DNA from: CAVXXB01 sp963765585
GTDB lineage: Bacteria > Calditrichota > Calditrichia > JAJRVZ01
Direction: 5' to 3'
NCBI GenBank assembly: GCA_963765585.1
Contig: CAVXXB010000004.1
Location: 1-64,000, forward strand
DNA length: 64,000 nucleotides
Below, piece by piece: positions 47,620 through 56,375 of this stretch; position 1 is the first letter of the stretch, and every line of letters starts with the position of its first letter. The translations under genes were made by a program, and so were the position numbers. Under the pieces are notes generated by a model. The model was not told the DNA's origin and made no database searches. It saw only the letters and a list, made by a program, of their open reading frames with translations.

Positions 47620-48174
47620 TCAGGAAGCGTGATTCACGAAGTATAACTGATCTATATCAAATCCCAATTGGTCTGCTTGCTGTATTAAATTTTGTAGAAT
47701 TTCCTTTTTTAGGTCAGGTGTTTTACTCAATATCCATAAATATTTTTTACTGCTGCTGGTAATCATTGCATATTGATAATCTTCCTGATCCAAATTGATG
47801 ATTTTATAATCACTGGCAAATATCCAGAAAAAACTTACCCGTAAAAGGGCCGGGTTTTTTTTATCAGGTACCCACGCTTTTCCGGTGGCTTCCTGCCATT
47901 CTCCATCCTCAGTGTGATATCCGCGATTGATTACGTCAATATCACCATCATCCCGTAGTATATAAGTTGCTGTAACTTTGTCCAGACCGTCTTCAAATTT
48001 ATGTGGTAAACGGGCGATTTCATACCAGGTGCCCAGATACCGGTTCAAATCAAAAGAAGAAACGGCAGGAATGTGATCGGTTCTTAATTCCTTCGGAGTG
48101 GCACAATTGAATACGCTAATTGAAAAAATCATAATTATTTGTAATCGAATTAAGTGGTTTTTTACTGAGATCAT
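47620..48174 (-). CDS. bacterial lipocalin lipoprotein (Blc-like)
   Basis: Outer-membrane lipocalin, expected to bind lipids or fatty acids during envelope stress. Lipobox VFNCAT (Cys24). The lipocalin signature LNRYLGTWYEIARLPHKFE is at ~43-61, then VTATYILRDDGDIDVINRG, KNPALLRVSFFW, YQYAMITSSSKKYLWILSKTP and a C-terminal helix. Length and motif spacing match Blc. Other start codons are possible but ATG 48174 opens the signal peptide directly. Confidence 0.93.
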   Translation of the reverse strand: MISVKNHLIRLQIIMIFSISVFNCATPKELRTDHIPAVSSFDLNRYLGTWYEIARLPHKFEDGLDKVTATYILRDDGDIDVINRGYHTEDGEWQEATGKAWVPDKKNPALLRVSFFWIFASDYKIINLDQEDYQYAMITSSSKKYLWILSKTPDLKKEILQNLIQQADQLGFDIDQLYFVNHAS

Positions 48175-48363
48175 ATATGTACCTTACAATATATTTATTG
48201 TTTATTCTTAATATAGTCCTATCCGACCTGTATGAGACATACAAAACGGAAGAAAGTGAATTATTAGGAAATTGAGATACGAGATTTATAAATACCCATA
48301 TCAAGTGATTTATACATATTCTTTTTCATTTCTAATTTCTAATCTCTCATTTCTAATTGATTA

Positions 48364-48693
48364 TTATGCGCGATAAAGGCGAATATTTACATTTTCGATT
48401 GTAACCAAACCTTCATTTATGGCCGCATCTACCTGGGGCATAAATTTCTCTATTTTTTCTGATGTATCAACGATCTCGATAATTAATGGCAGATCTTCTG
48501 AAAGGCGCAGTATTTTTGAAGTATGAATGCGGCTTCCTGCGCCAAATCCTTCAATGCCGCGGATAACAGTTGCGCCAGCCAGACCGGCTTCGCGCGCTTT
48601 TAAGACCAACCATTCGTAGGTAGGTTTGCCTTCGTAATGATCACTTTCTCCAATGAATATTCGCAGCAACTGCCCTTGTTCCGGAAGAATCAT
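48364..48693 (-). CDS. DUF190 protein
   Basis: 109 residues of the DUF190 family, a ferredoxin-like (PII-like) fold: QLLRIFIGESDHYEGKPTYEWL, AREAGLAGATVIRGIEGFG, LSEDLPLIIEIVDTSEKI (residues ~60-77). ATG 48693 follows GGAAGAATC only in coding text; the longer frame to 48741 overlaps crcB. DUF190 genes often sit next to crcB, as here (gene start lies 5 bases after the crcB stop), suggesting a role with fluoride export, perhaps sensory. That role is inferred. Confidence 0.88.
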   Translation of the reverse strand: MILPEQGQLLRIFIGESDHYEGKPTYEWLVLKAREAGLAGATVIRGIEGFGAGSRIHTSKILRLSEDLPLIIEIVDTSEKIEKFMPQVDAAINEGLVTIENVNIRLYRA

Positions 48694-48698
48694 TTTTC

Positions 48699-49088
48699 TT
48701 ACTCCCCGAAAATTGTTCGTGCAATGACAAAACCCAGCCAAACCGCAATAATACCTGTAATTATATGTAAAATAATATTGCTGATTGCTGTAACGTATTG
48801 TTGATCACGAATTAAATTAAATGTTTCAAAACCAAATGTGGAATAGGTCGTGAATCCACCTAAAAAACCAATAAATAACAGCACGCGGACTTCTGCACTA
48901 AAAACCTGACGGATCTCGGCGATACTTCCAAGAAATCCAATGATCAAACAACCCAGAATATTTACAGCGAATGTACCTATTGGAAAACTGATTGCGGCCG
49001 GAAAGAACTTTTGAACGGAGCCAGATACAACATATCGACTGATTGAACCTAAAAAACCGCCAAATCCAACATATAGTATTTTTAACAT
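48699..49088 (-). CDS. crcB: fluoride channel CrcB/Fluc
   Basis: Small four-helix inner-membrane protein forming dual-topology fluoride channels. GFGGFLGSISRYVVSG at the N-terminus, FPIGTFAVNILGCLIIGFL with the pore Asn, and FLGGFTTYSTFGFET with the conserved GGxTTFSTF-like motif. 129 residues, full length. Upstream (49089-49152) I could not recognise a fluoride riboswitch. It is followed directly by DUF190. Confidence 0.95.
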   Translation of the reverse strand: MLKILYVGFGGFLGSISRYVVSGSVQKFFPAAISFPIGTFAVNILGCLIIGFLGSIAEIRQVFSAEVRVLLFIGFLGGFTTYSTFGFETFNLIRDQQYVTAISNIILHIITGIIAVWLGFVIARTIFGE

Positions 49089-49152
49089 TTAAATTTCCAT
49101 TACCCGTAAAATGTAGTATCCGGCTGCTGATATTTGATAATGTGTGATAAAA

Positions 49153-49476
49153 TTAAACGGTTGCCTTGCGTAGTTGTTTTTTTAGATTTCTTATTTTTCG
49201 TCTTGCCTTGACAATATCCTCCGGTTTTTTGGCCAAAATGGCTTCATCCCGTATTTTTTTTGCCGCTCTTATCTCAGATTTAATTTTACCTTTATCAACC
49301 CCTACTACTTCATGATGAACATGCATTTCAAGATTAAGCGCTTTGCATATGGCTTCCAGTAAATGTTCCTTATTTAGTTGGGTGTAACCCTGAACAGCTT
49401 CATGCTCAATCTCCTTCGCCACTTCCCTTAGTTGGCTTACATTCATCTTTTTCAGTTCTTCAAAAGTATGCGCCAT
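49153..49476 (-). CDS. Rho-N/SAP-like small basic protein
   Basis: 107 residues. The first 50 (MNVSQLREVAKEIEHEAVQG, then KEHLLEAICKALNL) look like the Rho termination factor N-terminal/SAP helix-extended-helix module that binds nucleic acid. The C-terminal half is a charged helix (SEIRAAKKIRDEAILAKKPE, then KARRKIRNLKKQLRK). No Rho catalytic domain. Likely a nucleic-acid-binding accessory protein. AGGGAG precedes the ATG. Confidence 0.7.
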   Translation of the reverse strand: MAHTFEELKKMNVSQLREVAKEIEHEAVQGYTQLNKEHLLEAICKALNLEMHVHHEVVGVDKGKIKSEIRAAKKIRDEAILAKKPEDIVKARRKIRNLKKQLRKATV

Positions 49477-49600
49477 ATTTACTCCCTACGGTATGTTCAA
49501 CTGATAAATTATTTTGAGATAAAGATTCACTTCAAAGAGAATACTAAAATATAAATTATTTTTCACTTCAATGAAAGATTCAATTCCGCTTATAGCATAT

Positions 49601-50260
49601 CTATTTTTTCAGATATTCCTCGACAATTTCTTTCCATTTTAAATAGCCGGCACCGGTAAGATGGAGTCCGTCATTCGTGTAAATCGTATTCAGCTTTCCC
49701 TCTTCGTTAGTAAACTGGCCATATAGATCAATATATGTTACGTTTTTTTTGCTGCACAACGCAGCCAGTCTCTCATTCAGTTCAATAATCTGTCCAGACT
49801 TATTTACATGCTTTTTAAAGCGTGGAAAGGCGTCATTTACCGGCAGCACACTTTGTATAAATAACTGCGTCTCCTTTGAATCGTGTTCAATTTTGTCAAT
49901 AATCTTAACATAGTTCTGGACAATCGTATCAATACCTATATCTCTGGAAAGGTCGTTTACTCCAATCATCAAAAATATCTGCAACGGTTTTGACTCTGTT
50001 ACTTCACCAAGTCGTTCAAAAACACCCTGGCTGATATCGGCGCTAATGCCGCGATTTTTTATCCGAAGATCACCGAATAATTCACTCCATTCACAGCCAT
50101 CGGTGATGCTGTTGCCCAGAAAGATAATTTCATTTTTATCATTGGGTAACATCTCAAACAATGATTTCTTCTGATTATAGTAAGTACCATATTTGTTTTT
50201 TTCCTGTGCAAATGCATGAATAAAAAACAAAAATATAAACAGTGCAATTAAAGCTCTCAT
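49601..50260 (-). CDS. SGNH/GDSL-family hydrolase, exported
   Basis: Periplasmic esterase/acyl hydrolase with four SGNH blocks: IIFLGNSITDG (Ser), NRGISADISQG (Gly), FLMIGVNDLSRD (Asn) and YTNDGLHLTGAGY (Asp/His dyad). Signal peptide at 1-18 (ALIALFIFLFFIHAFA). Length 219 matches bacterial platelet-activating-factor acetylhydrolase-like and carbohydrate esterase members. GGAGG stands before the ATG. Last gene of a cupin-GNAT-SGNH set. Confidence 0.92.
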   Translation of the reverse strand: MRALIALFIFLFFIHAFAQEKNKYGTYYNQKKSLFEMLPNDKNEIIFLGNSITDGCEWSELFGDLRIKNRGISADISQGVFERLGEVTESKPLQIFLMIGVNDLSRDIGIDTIVQNYVKIIDKIEHDSKETQLFIQSVLPVNDAFPRFKKHVNKSGQIIELNERLAALCSKKNVTYIDLYGQFTNEEGKLNTIYTNDGLHLTGAGYLKWKEIVEEYLKK

Positions 50261-50284
50261 ATATTCCTCCAGGTATAATGGTAT

Positions 50285-50803
50285 TTAATAGTTTACCACA
50301 AATGCGTATAACAGTTGATCGATAACTTTGTCGTTCTTAATCGCACTATTTCGCATCCGGGTCTCCAGCCGGTAGCCCGCTTTTTCGAGTACCCGGAATG
50401 AGGCAGGATTCCACTCGTATGGTAGTGCATATATCCGTTTCAGATTAAACTGTGAAATGGCATACTTTGTTACTGCCTCAAGCGCCTGCGTAACAATACC
50501 CTGACCCCAGAAAGGCTCTGCCAGCCAATACCCAATCTCGGCCGAGATACGTTCTACATCCTTACCAATGCTGAATCCGATCGCACCGATTGCTTCTTTA
50601 TCTTTTTCGATTGCGAAAATTGTTGGCGGATCAATCGATCTGGCATTCTTGATAAATGCCATTGCGTCGTTAATAGTATATGGGTGGGGAAAAGCGTCCC
50701 GTAAATTTAACCAGATCTTTTTGTTGTTGGCATACCGGGCAATTGACGTCGCGTCCGCATCAAGAAACGTGCGTACTAGACAGTTATGAAGTTTAAATTC
50801 CAA
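50285..50803 (-). CDS. GNAT acetyltransferase (RimJ/RimL-like)
   Basis: N-acetyltransferase of 172 residues: ISAEIGYWLAEPFWGQGIVTQAL (residues ~90-112) includes the acetyl-CoA-binding QGxxxxA-type loop, followed by FNLKRIYALPYEWNPASFRVLEKAGY. RimJ/RimL-type members modify protein N-termini or small amines. Thirteen bases downstream of the cupin stop and 24 upstream of the SGNH gene, so co-transcribed. Confidence 0.9.
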   Translation of the reverse strand: MEFKLHNCLVRTFLDADATSIARYANNKKIWLNLRDAFPHPYTINDAMAFIKNARSIDPPTIFAIEKDKEAIGAIGFSIGKDVERISAEIGYWLAEPFWGQGIVTQALEAVTKYAISQFNLKRIYALPYEWNPASFRVLEKAGYRLETRMRNSAIKNDKVIDQLLYAFVVNY

Positions 50804-50816
50804 CGGCGAAATACCT

Positions 50817-51167
50817 CTAAACTAATGTTATTTTATCTTCCAGATTTGGTACCATACACAAAAACTGGAATGGCTCATCTCCAATGGCTTTATACCAATG
50901 GGGAATATTTGCCGGAATGAAAACAACATCACCCTTTTCAACGGTATAGGATTCATCACCAATCCCGATTTGTGCTCTGCCGCCAATCACATATTGTTCA
51001 TGCTCGACGCTATTTTGGTGATGGGGCATTTCACCTTGTGGTTCAATTGTAAAAAGCCGCATGGCAAAATTTGGTCCTTGTTCAGGTCCAATAAGTACCT
51101 GACGGGTTGTCTTCTTTCCGGCACTCACCGCCTCTGCAGGCACTGCCTTACTATGTTTTACAAACAT
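50817..51167 (-). CDS. cupin-domain protein
   Basis: Single cupin of 116 residues. Motif 1 is GEMPHHQNSVEHEQYVIGG with His, His and Glu ligands, motif 2 is KGDVVFIPANIPHWYKAIG with the fourth His. N-terminal IGPEQGPNFAMRLFTIEPQG is typical of small metal-binding cupins. AGGAGATAAT precedes ATG 51167. First gene of a three-gene operon. Substrate unknown. Confidence 0.9.
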   Translation of the reverse strand: MFVKHSKAVPAEAVSAGKKTTRQVLIGPEQGPNFAMRLFTIEPQGEMPHHQNSVEHEQYVIGGRAQIGIGDESYTVEKGDVVFIPANIPHWYKAIGDEPFQFLCMVPNLEDKITLV

Positions 51168-51229
51168 ATTATCTCCTGGTTAATCTAAATAAATCAGAAT
51201 TACAAATTACTAATAACCAATTTGTAATC

Positions 51230-52216
51230 TTACATAATCTCAATTATATCAAATTCCTCTATATACAAATTCATGATGTACTCAGATATGGCTTGATGTC
51301 CATATTCGGAAAAATGTATTCCATCACCATATAAATAGTAAAAAGAGGAAGGATGGCCTGACTGCAGAAGAAATTCCTTACAGTCATCAATACGAATACC
51401 ATTTTCACGCAGTACCATTTTTAATAGTCGTTGTGGTGTGTTAATTTCAAAATTATAATTAAAGCGAAGTTGATATTCATAAGGCAATACAACAATATTA
51501 AACTTAATATCCAGGGAATCACATTGTGCTTTTATGGAAATAATATCATTTACCGCGCTTTGAAAAATTGGATTTTCGGGCTGATAGTATCGGGTCACAA
51601 AATTAAAATATGATTGTGGTCGATCAAACAAATTTGCCTTAAGTACATCGTATAAGCGGAAATTTAATTTAAAGAAATTTAATACATCACCGCCAAGTTC
51701 TCTAACCTGATTGCCAGGTATTTCTTGCTCTTTATAATTTGAATACACATCATTTAAACAATAAAAAAGCGTTATTCTGGATATGTTCATTTTTTCAGCA
51801 GAGTAATTTGTCACGTTTACGTAATCATGTGTGGAATGACCAATTACACCTGCATTATGGATTTTAAAATTTTTTATTCTTTCATCTGCCAAATACGCAA
51901 AAGTATTATCGGTGCTGACTCCAATACCCATCGTAACCGAGTCCCCGAGATAGAGCCAGTTTTTTAATATTGTTTTGTTTTTTTTGAAAGTCAGCCTGAA
52001 TCCCATTTCATTGGTTTCAACTATTTCGCCATGAGAAATGCCTCGCGTTGATGGCACTAAACCATTAGAATCATTATAAGCGTTTATTTGAATAAGATCA
52101 CGATTCGTGAAATGAGGTTTAACGTTGGGATGTACGATGCGGATAAATAATTCAAAAAATGCGATTAATATGATGATTGATGTAACCCCAAATAAAAATG
52201 CGTAAAAATTTTTCAT
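51230..52216 (-). CDS. membrane-anchored SGNH/GDSL hydrolase-like protein
   Basis: One N-terminal membrane helix (VTSIIILIAFFELFIRIV) and a periplasmic SGNH domain. ETNEMGFRLTFKK and WLYLGDSVTMGIGV carry the catalytic Ser, HNAGVIGHSTHDYVN the Gly block, FYCLNDVYSNY the Asn block and YLYGDGIHFSEYGH the Asp/His. 328 residues. Such proteins are often O-acetyl esterases or transferase partners for surface polysaccharides. Stop region lies in AT-rich DNA; start is 6 bases after the upstream gene's stop. Confidence 0.85.
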   Translation of the reverse strand: MKNFYAFLFGVTSIIILIAFFELFIRIVHPNVKPHFTNRDLIQINAYNDSNGLVPSTRGISHGEIVETNEMGFRLTFKKNKTILKNWLYLGDSVTMGIGVSTDNTFAYLADERIKNFKIHNAGVIGHSTHDYVNVTNYSAEKMNISRITLFYCLNDVYSNYKEQEIPGNQVRELGGDVLNFFKLNFRLYDVLKANLFDRPQSYFNFVTRYYQPENPIFQSAVNDIISIKAQCDSLDIKFNIVVLPYEYQLRFNYNFEINTPQRLLKMVLRENGIRIDDCKEFLLQSGHPSSFYYLYGDGIHFSEYGHQAISEYIMNLYIEEFDIIEIM

Positions 52217-52222
52217 AGCAGA

Positions 52223-52615
52223 TTATGATTTTTGATCCAGATGATGAACCAGCGATGGAACTATAAAAACAAACAGCAAGAAAAGTGACCATACTCGTCC
52301 CGCTAAGAGGTTGTAGTCAGCCAATAAATGGGTCCATGAATGACCCATTACAAAATGTCCGAACCCAAATTCAAATAGCACGGTCATGAGAAGCCAAATC
52401 AGGCCAATATAGACTGCTTGTTGGCGGGATTCAATTTTCCATCTTTTGTTGAGTAACCAGACAACAATAAAGATAAAAATTATCCCCGTCACCGTAGATA
52501 TCTGGTGTGCGGTATGTTCACCAAACGAAGTTAAAAATAGTGATTGTCGTAAGATGCCATTCAGAATGGCAACCATCATTAATAAGAACCAGAATAAAAT
52601 ATATCGGCGAATCAT
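52223..52615 (-). CDS. four-helix membrane protein of unknown function
   Basis: 130 residues with four hydrophobic segments (about 5-27, 40-57, 68-85, 103-122). GLIWLLMTVLFEFGFGHFVMGHSW, in residues ~71-94, is a distinctive His/Phe-rich motif that I have seen in small conserved membrane proteins but cannot name. Inner membrane. Sits between the TlpA-like gene (23 bases) and the SGNH gene (6 bases), so transcribed with them. Confidence 0.65.
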   Translation of the reverse strand: MIRRYILFWFLLMMVAILNGILRQSLFLTSFGEHTAHQISTVTGIIFIFIVVWLLNKRWKIESRQQAVYIGLIWLLMTVLFEFGFGHFVMGHSWTHLLADYNLLAGRVWSLFLLFVFIVPSLVHHLDQKS

Positions 52616-52638
52616 AACATTTTATCCTTTTTTACTGT

Positions 52639-53187
52639 TCAGTTCTCCCTAACCTTAGTAGCGGCCAGAAAATTTATGAATTCAAATATCTCATTGGTAT
52701 TCCAATCCCGTTCCCCCACGTGTTGGTGCACAACCTTGCCGAAGCGATCGATAATATAGGTTCTTGGTATATACTCATCCTGCATGGCTGGCGGGAGTTG
52801 TTTGGAAATTGAAAAAACCGGTAAATCCAGATTATTCTGGGTAAGGTACTCATCCAGTTTGTTTATATCTTCGGGTGAAATTAGAATGAATTGTACGTCC
52901 GGATGCTGGATACGGTTGTGCAATGCCTGAATTGATGGCATCTCTTTGCGGCAGGGAGGACACCATGTTGCCCATATGTTGATAAACAGAACTTTGTCTT
53001 TAAATGATGACATGGGTACAGATGCTCCGCCGAGATCCGTTAATGTAAGCGCATACGGTATTATATCTCCCTCTCTGATCATATCTGATTTTGTTGTGCT
53101 TTTGCTGGATCCGCATGCCCCGAAAAGTGCGGGTAAGATCAACACTATTAAACAAATTAATAATATATATTTTAGTCTCATCGTCAT
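52639..53187 (-). CDS. TlpA/ResA-like thioredoxin-fold lipoprotein
   Basis: Periplasmic thiol-disulfide protein. Lipobox LFGACG (Cys25). The redoxin domain has LTDLGGASVPMSSFKDKVLF and INIWATWCPPCRKEMPSI with the CPPC active site, then VQFILISPEDINKLDEYL and a cis-Pro region YIPRTYIIDRFG. The likely role is reduction of cytochrome or other periplasmic cysteines. ATG 53187 or the ATG two codons later are both possible. Eleven bases after the flavin reductase-like gene. Confidence 0.92.
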   Translation of the reverse strand: MTMRLKYILLICLIVLILPALFGACGSSKSTTKSDMIREGDIIPYALTLTDLGGASVPMSSFKDKVLFINIWATWCPPCRKEMPSIQALHNRIQHPDVQFILISPEDINKLDEYLTQNNLDLPVFSISKQLPPAMQDEYIPRTYIIDRFGKVVHQHVGERDWNTNEIFEFINFLAATKVREN

Positions 53188-53198
53188 TCAATTCTTTT

Positions 53199-53711
53199 TT
53201 ACTTTTGTCTTATATTTAGAATTTCACCAAAGTAAATTCGGTGATAATCCTTTCTTGGATAATTTAAATCAATTTTTTTGTTTATAAAATTTTCAGGATC
53301 AATGTCCTGCCAATATAGTTTATTACATTCAATAATCAACTCTGCTTGCTCAAAGGAGGGAGCGGCTACTTTTTGCGATGGAATAATTTTTAGGCGCGTC
53401 TCCGCAATTTTGTCACCATCACGCCCTGATTTTGTACCCAGCAAGTTCAGGTCTTCTTTATACTGCTCGGGAAACGCACAAAGAGTAAATGTGTCGTATT
53501 TTTCCATGAATTCATAGGTGAAGCGGGTAGGGCGGACCACGACCTGTGCAAACGGCCTGTTCCACATCACTCCCAGACTGCCCCAGGCTACCGTCATGGT
53601 ATTGTATTTCTTCTGGTCGAAATCACCGCTGGTGAGCAAAAACCATTGATCATGCCATAGATTAAAAATTTCTGTATTGAATGAATCTGGTTTTATTTCT
53701 TTTACACCCAT
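53199..53711 (-). CDS. flavin reductase-like (FMN-binding split barrel) protein
   Basis: 170 residues. WFLLTSGDFDQKKYNTMTVAWGSLGVMW (residues ~23-50) matches the flavin-binding N-terminus, PFAQVVVRPTRFTYEFMEKYD and FTLCAFPEQYKEDLNLLGTKSGRD follow, and the C-terminus ends IYFGEILNIRQK. Members of this group bind FMN and reduce small molecules or flavins in the cytosol. First gene of a run of four on the - strand. Confidence 0.87.
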   Translation of the reverse strand: MGVKEIKPDSFNTEIFNLWHDQWFLLTSGDFDQKKYNTMTVAWGSLGVMWNRPFAQVVVRPTRFTYEFMEKYDTFTLCAFPEQYKEDLNLLGTKSGRDGDKIAETRLKIIPSQKVAAPSFEQAELIIECNKLYWQDIDPENFINKKIDLNYPRKDYHRIYFGEILNIRQK

Positions 53712-53768
53712 ATTAAACTTATCCCGTCGTTTAAAATTGAAATTATTCGATACATATATTATAGAGAA

Positions 53769-53909
53769 TCACAATGATATACCGGCATATGTGACGCCGG
53801 ATAATTTAGCCATATTAACTTCCGCTACCAATGCATAAGCGGGTTGGCGATCAACCAGGTCGCTCCACACAGCCACCTTTATTTGTTTGTCCTGACTATT
53901 TTTGTTCAT
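53769..53909 (-). pseudogene. Rieske-type protein N-terminal remnant, 46 codons
   Basis: ATG 53909 opens KQIKVAVWSDLVDRQPAYALVAEVN, residues ~9-33, which matches the N-terminus of a group of Rieske [2Fe-2S] proteins (KVA.LSDL.DR.P.YALV.xV). The next 13 residues (MAKLSGVTYAGISL) are unrelated and the frame stops at 53769. The CxH/CxxH iron-sulfur motifs are absent. Deletion remnant upstream of the flavin reductase-like gene. Identification rests on a short match. Confidence 0.45.
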
Positions 53910-54120
53910 AACACCTCATTTATAATTAGTAACGTCTGATACGGAATATTTATTTTTAGACATGATAACGGGATTCTTTAGTATACCTTTATTGATACAC
54001 TTATATTTGAAATGTCTTAAATATTATGATTTTATCCTGTTATCCTGTCAAAAAATAATATTATATCGAAGCAGATCTTGCTATTCAGGCGTATTCATTT
54101 TTTTAATATGGCTCAATCGA
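53910..54120. other. intergenic, nothing recognised
   Basis: AT-rich. ACGGGATTCTTTAGTATACC and TTATCCTGTTATCCTGTC are short repeats also seen near 21750-21820. No gene. Confidence 0.4.
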
Positions 54121-55645
54121 CTACATTTCCCTATAGAGCAGATCACTTTCATTGCCGGTACGATCAACTGCCGAGACGGCGATTTGTTGCAATGCCTGCG
54201 TGATTTGCTCCGGTTCCTCCTGACCACGTTTTTTCCTGAAAATCACTCTGGATGCGGGAATTGAAATCGAATTTTCCATCCGGTTTACAATCTTATATTC
54301 CCATATTTTATCATACTGGTAATATATTACCCAGCGAAATACATCATTTTGATCACCATGATTCCAGGAAATCTGCACCGTATCATCCACAGTATCGACC
54401 GCAATATCCGGTGTCGCCGGCGGGCTGTTATCCAGCCATGGGGATGTGGGTACCAGGGCAGGGTTCGAATAGGGGCCGGCCTTTAAGGCGCTGGCCAATC
54501 CGGTACTGTCTATCATCAAGGCTTTCATACTAAAATGAACGTGGCCCGGTCCGTTTGGCACAAATCCGCGTGTCACCATTATCTGATTTATATTCTCATC
54601 CACTCCTTTTTCATCCCGCACACGGCTGGTAAACATACCCGGCCAGATATTGCGTCCTTTTTTGTTCTCGTTTACCCACCAACCGAGCAGGACAGGAAAA
54701 CTCTGAGGAATCTGATTTATTGGCCAGTATAATTGCGGTGTCCAATAGTCAACCCAGCCTTCGTTTAGCCACAGGCGGGCATCTGCATACAATATGCTGT
54801 ACTGATCAAATCCACGGATGGATTCGGGATAATTTGGCCGCCATATTCCAAATGGGCTCAAACCAAATTTGACATGCGGTTTAACCTGTTTAATTGAGGT
54901 ATATATTCTTTTAATAAATTTATTAACATTGTCACGGCGCCAGTCTTCACGCGTTAAACTGCCGCCTGTTTTCTGATATCCTTCCCAGGTCTCATCGTCC
55001 GGGAAATTCCCATCTCCGTATGGATAAAAATAATCATCAAAGTGCACGCCGTCTATATCATAACGTGTGACCACATCCTTGACAACATTTACCGAGTGAT
55101 CCTGGGTTTCCTGCATTGCCGGATCAAGCCAGTGATAACCGTTGTCCAGTTTTCGTACCAGATCGGGAAGCCGGCGGACAATTGATGAATCTGTAATTTC
55201 TGCGCCTTTTGGATGGTGTGCCCGGTAAGGATTAAACCATACATGTAATTCCATTCCCCGGTTATGTGCCTCTGTTATCCAAAATTCCAACGGGTCATAG
55301 AACGGATCCGGTGCCACCCCCTGTGTCCCCGTCAGATAATATGACCAGGGTTCAAGTTTACTAGGGTACAGGGCATCGCATTGTGGGCGAGCCTGAAAAA
55401 TAATGGCATTAAGATTTAAAAGTGCCGCCGAGTCAAGAATAGCGATCGCTTCCTGTTTCTGTTTCTCAACCGGCAATCCCGGTTCACTGGGCCAGTCGAT
55501 ATTAGCGACCGTGGCAACCCATGCTGCCCGGAATTCACGCTGTGCAGATGGATCTTTTTTCGATACCTGATCTGTTTTAACCATTTTGGTTGTGGAACAG
55601 GATAATAATAATAGAATGATGAAGAGATATACTAAGGTGTTTCAT
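54121..55645 (-). CDS. GHL10-family glycoside hydrolase-like lipoprotein, frameshift at the N-terminus
   Basis: Glycosyl hydrolase-like 10 (DUF187/PF02638) TIM-barrel protein: REFRAAWVATVANIDWPS, LNLNAIIFQARPQCDALYPS, GMELHVWFNPYRAH, YDIDGVHFDDYFYPYG (likely catalytic Asp pair), KFGLSPFGIWRPNYP and WVDYWTPQLYWPI, then a C-terminal fibronectin-like domain (PATPDIAVDTVDDTVQISW). The frame from 55584 lacks a signal, but an ATG at 55645 with AAAGGT before it leads, after a one-base shift near 55630, into a lipobox signal (FIILLLLSCST). Likely acts on envelope glycans or peptidoglycan. Confidence 0.85.
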
Positions 55646-55748
55646 AATTTACCTTTTAATGAGTTGAATTAATATAGAGTAGATGATGCATAGTCTGAGC
55701 TGAGCCTCGTTGCCTGGTGCCTGAATCCTGGTTCATGATGCCTGGCTG
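55646..55748. repeat. octamer low-complexity tract
   Basis: From ~55703 the text GTTGCCTGGTGCCTG, AATCCTGG, TTCATGATGCCTGG, CTGTCAGG is a degenerate 8-mer tract ending at the upp stop. Confidence 0.5.
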
Positions 55749-56372
55749 TCAGGTACCAAAATAGCGATCCCCAAAGTCCCCTAATCCCGGATAAATATAT
55801 TTTGCGGGATCAAGATGGGAATCCACTGCAGCAGTAAAAATGTTTACCTCGGGATGTTTTGAATGCAGATTTTCAATACCCTCAGGTGCGGCGACTATAC
55901 AAACAACGGAAATTATTTTGGCTCCCTTTTTTTTAAGCGCAGTAATCGTATCAATCAAAGAACCACCCGTGGCCAGCATTGGATCAAGCACCAAAACATG
56001 CTTCTCGCTCAGATCTGCAGGAAATTTTTGATAATACTCCCTGGCAAGTGCCGTTTTCTCATCACGTTCCAATCCAATAAAGCCAACTGGTGCCCAGGGC
56101 AGGAATTCCCTGGCCGGAATTAACATCGAAATTCCAGCTCTCAGAACAGGGACAAATACGATCGATTGATCTACCTTTGCGCCGCTTGTTTGCGCCAGGG
56201 GTGTATAAATTTTTTCCTGATGAACCGTTAAATCCCTGGTTGCTTCCATGATCATAATTTGGGAAACAATCGCCGTGTGCCGGCGAAATTTCTCTGTACT
56301 GGATTCTTTGTCTCGTAGTTCAGTAAGTGAATGTTGTATCAGAGGATGATCAACAATATGAACATTTTTCAT
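55749..56372 (-). CDS. upp: uracil phosphoribosyltransferase
   Basis: Salvages uracil to UMP with PRPP. 207 residues, full length. VVDHPLIQHSLTELRD-type N-terminus (VDHPLIQHSLTELRDKE), FVPVLRAGISML, GFIGLERDEKT, and the PRPP loop VLVLDPMLATGGSL, then PEGIENLHSKHPEVNIFTAAVD and GLGDFGDRYFGT. Cytosolic. Three bases after the stop of the upstream metallo-beta-lactamase-fold gene, so co-transcribed. Confidence 0.97.
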   Translation of the reverse strand: MKNVHIVDHPLIQHSLTELRDKESSTEKFRRHTAIVSQIMIMEATRDLTVHQEKIYTPLAQTSGAKVDQSIVFVPVLRAGISMLIPAREFLPWAPVGFIGLERDEKTALAREYYQKFPADLSEKHVLVLDPMLATGGSLIDTITALKKKGAKIISVVCIVAAPEGIENLHSKHPEVNIFTAAVDSHLDPAKYIYPGLGDFGDRYFGT

Positions 56373-56375
56373 TGA

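Noticed and set aside
49089..49152. Fluoride riboswitch upstream of crcB
   Set aside because: The conserved core of the motif could not be found on the relevant strand in the 64-base gap.
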